Position numbers and translations under genes: made by a program. The notes under the pieces were generated by a model. It was not told the origin of the DNA. It ran no database searches and worked only from the letters and a program-made list of their open reading frames with translations. Below are positions 12,953 through 13,586 of a DNA stretch of 13,586 nucleotides, one piece after another. Every line of letters starts with the position of its first letter. Within the stretch, counting starts at the first letter, position 1. The DNA is from Desulfobacteraceae bacterium (GTDB lineage Bacteria > Desulfobacterota > DSM-4660 > Desulfatiglandales > Desulfatiglandaceae). The DNA lies in NCBI GenBank assembly GCA_030597505.1, contig JAUVRS010000038.1:1-13586 (forward strand), in the 5' to 3' direction.

Positions 12953-13586
12953 ATGCGGCTAAAAGAAAAAATTGCTTCTGGAAAGTTTGTTGTTTTAGGA
13001 GAATTTGAACCACCCAAAGACGCCGATTTTTCGGAACTCCTCAAGAATGCGAACAACACACGGGGACGGCTGGATGCCGTAATTGTACCCGAGATGGCCA
13101 ACGCGGTCCTAAAGGCAAGTTCTTTGGGCGGATGTGCCTTCCTGCAAAAGGAGGGGATTGAGACCGTCTTTCAGGTCTGCTGCAGGGATAGAAACCGCCT
13201 GGCGCTTCAGGCAGACATCCTGTCAGCAGGCGCTTTGGGGGTAAAAAATATCATGGCGGTTACGGGGGCGGACATCACTCATGGGGATCATCCTCACGGG
13301 AGAACTGTGAATGACTTAAATCTTCCGGAACTCCTGAATGCTATCGCGGTTCTCCAAAGTGGTAAAGATCTGGCCGGTGTTGACTTGAGGCATTCTCCCC
13401 GTTTTTGTGTTGGCTCCACTGTGGATACTGGGGCCACAGGGGGTTTGCTGGAGATAGAGATTGAAAATATAAAAAATATGATGGATTTCGGTGTCGAATA
13501 CCTGATCACCAACCCGGTCTTTGATATTCGCCGTTTTCAGCAGTTCATAAAACGGCTTGGTATGGACAATGTTGCGGTGATCCCCA
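12953..13586 (+). CDS. metF: Methylenetetrahydrofolate reductase (5' part)
   Basis: The frame starts at ATG 12953 (MRLKEKIASGKFVVLGEFEP) and stays open to the window edge, giving 211 residues. It matches the MTHFR TIM-barrel family: the early EFEPPKDAD segment with the conserved glutamate region, FQVCCRDRNRLALQADILSA for the D-R-N-x4-Q flavin-site motif, then IMAVTGAD (a conserved L-x2-TGD-like stretch) and FCVGSTVDTGA. It reduces methylene-THF to methyl-THF, in methionine synthesis or the methyl branch of the Wood-Ljungdahl pathway; in an acetyl-CoA-pathway anaerobe the latter is likely. The GGAGG at 12940-12944 lies 8 nt before the ATG. The reductant partner, such as a MetV-like protein, would be downstream and is not visible. 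The last third of the protein is missing. Confidence 0.85.
   Translation, partial: MRLKEKIASGKFVVLGEFEPPKDADFSELLKNANNTRGRLDAVIVPEMANAVLKASSLGGCAFLQKEGIETVFQVCCRDRNRLALQADILSAGALGVKNIMAVTGADITHGDHPHGRTVNDLNLPELLNAIAVLQSGKDLAGVDLRHSPRFCVGSTVDTGATGGLLEIEIENIKNMMDFGVEYLITNPVFDIRRFQQFIKRLGMDNVAVIP

Noticed and set aside
1..13586. CRISPR arrays, tRNA or rRNA genes, insertion sequences, att sites
   Set aside because: No regularly spaced repeats, cloverleaf, rRNA segment, transposase or terminal repeats were seen on either strand.

Overview
This window most likely comes from an anaerobic, sulfate-reducing or syntrophic member of the Desulfobacterota (old Deltaproteobacteria). The signs are a sensory-type [FeFe]-hydrogenase homologue beside a DRTGG protein and an RsbW-like ATPase, a methylenetetrahydrofolate reductase, GcvH-like proteins rich in cysteine, soluble PAS histidine kinases with a sigma-54 activator, and a probable cytochrome c gene at the left edge. 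The lineage is inferred from gene content only; no marker gene is present.

Layout. (1) Positions 1-134, minus strand: the N-terminus of a membrane-anchored or exported protein, probably a multihaem cytochrome c. It has its own promoter and a structured leader of about 160 nt. (2) Positions 402-2591, minus strand: a three-gene operon, read right to left as DRTGG-domain protein, RsbW/RsbT-like HATPase, and a [FeFe]-hydrogenase-like iron-sulfur protein in which the H-cluster cysteines are kept but the proton-transfer cysteine is lost. (3) Positions 2592-2911: a divergent regulatory region. (4) Positions 2912-10258, plus strand: a tightly packed signalling operon of an 88-aa helical protein, histidine kinase 1 (Rossmann-PAS-PAS-kinase), a REC-PAS-kinase protein, histidine kinase 3 (Rossmann-PAS-kinase), an NtrC-type sigma-54 activator, and an archaemetzincin whose start overlaps the activator's stop. 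(5) Positions 10288-12225, minus strand and convergent with region 4: two tandem paralogous proteins. Each has two C-X12-C-X5-C-X2-C modules followed by a GcvH-like fold without the lipoyl lysine. (6) Positions 12226-12952: a 727-bp non-coding region with a full-consensus sigma-54 promoter facing the GcvH-like pair, a possible upstream activator site or small RNA, and a long structured leader for the next gene. (7) Positions 12953-13586, plus strand: the 5' part of a methylenetetrahydrofolate reductase gene that runs off the window.

How the parts may work together (inference). The hydrogenase-like protein, DRTGG protein and RsbW-like ATPase form a plausible H2 or redox sensing branch. The kinases carry Rossmann-like domains and a shared three-cysteine PAS motif and have no membrane segments, so they look like cytosolic redox or nucleotide sensors feeding the sigma-54 activator. 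The only full-consensus sigma-54 promoter I found in the window drives the two cysteine-rich GcvH-like genes, making them the best local candidates for the activator's target. The set reads as an incompletely described redox-responsive signalling locus next to one-carbon (Wood-Ljungdahl-type) metabolism.
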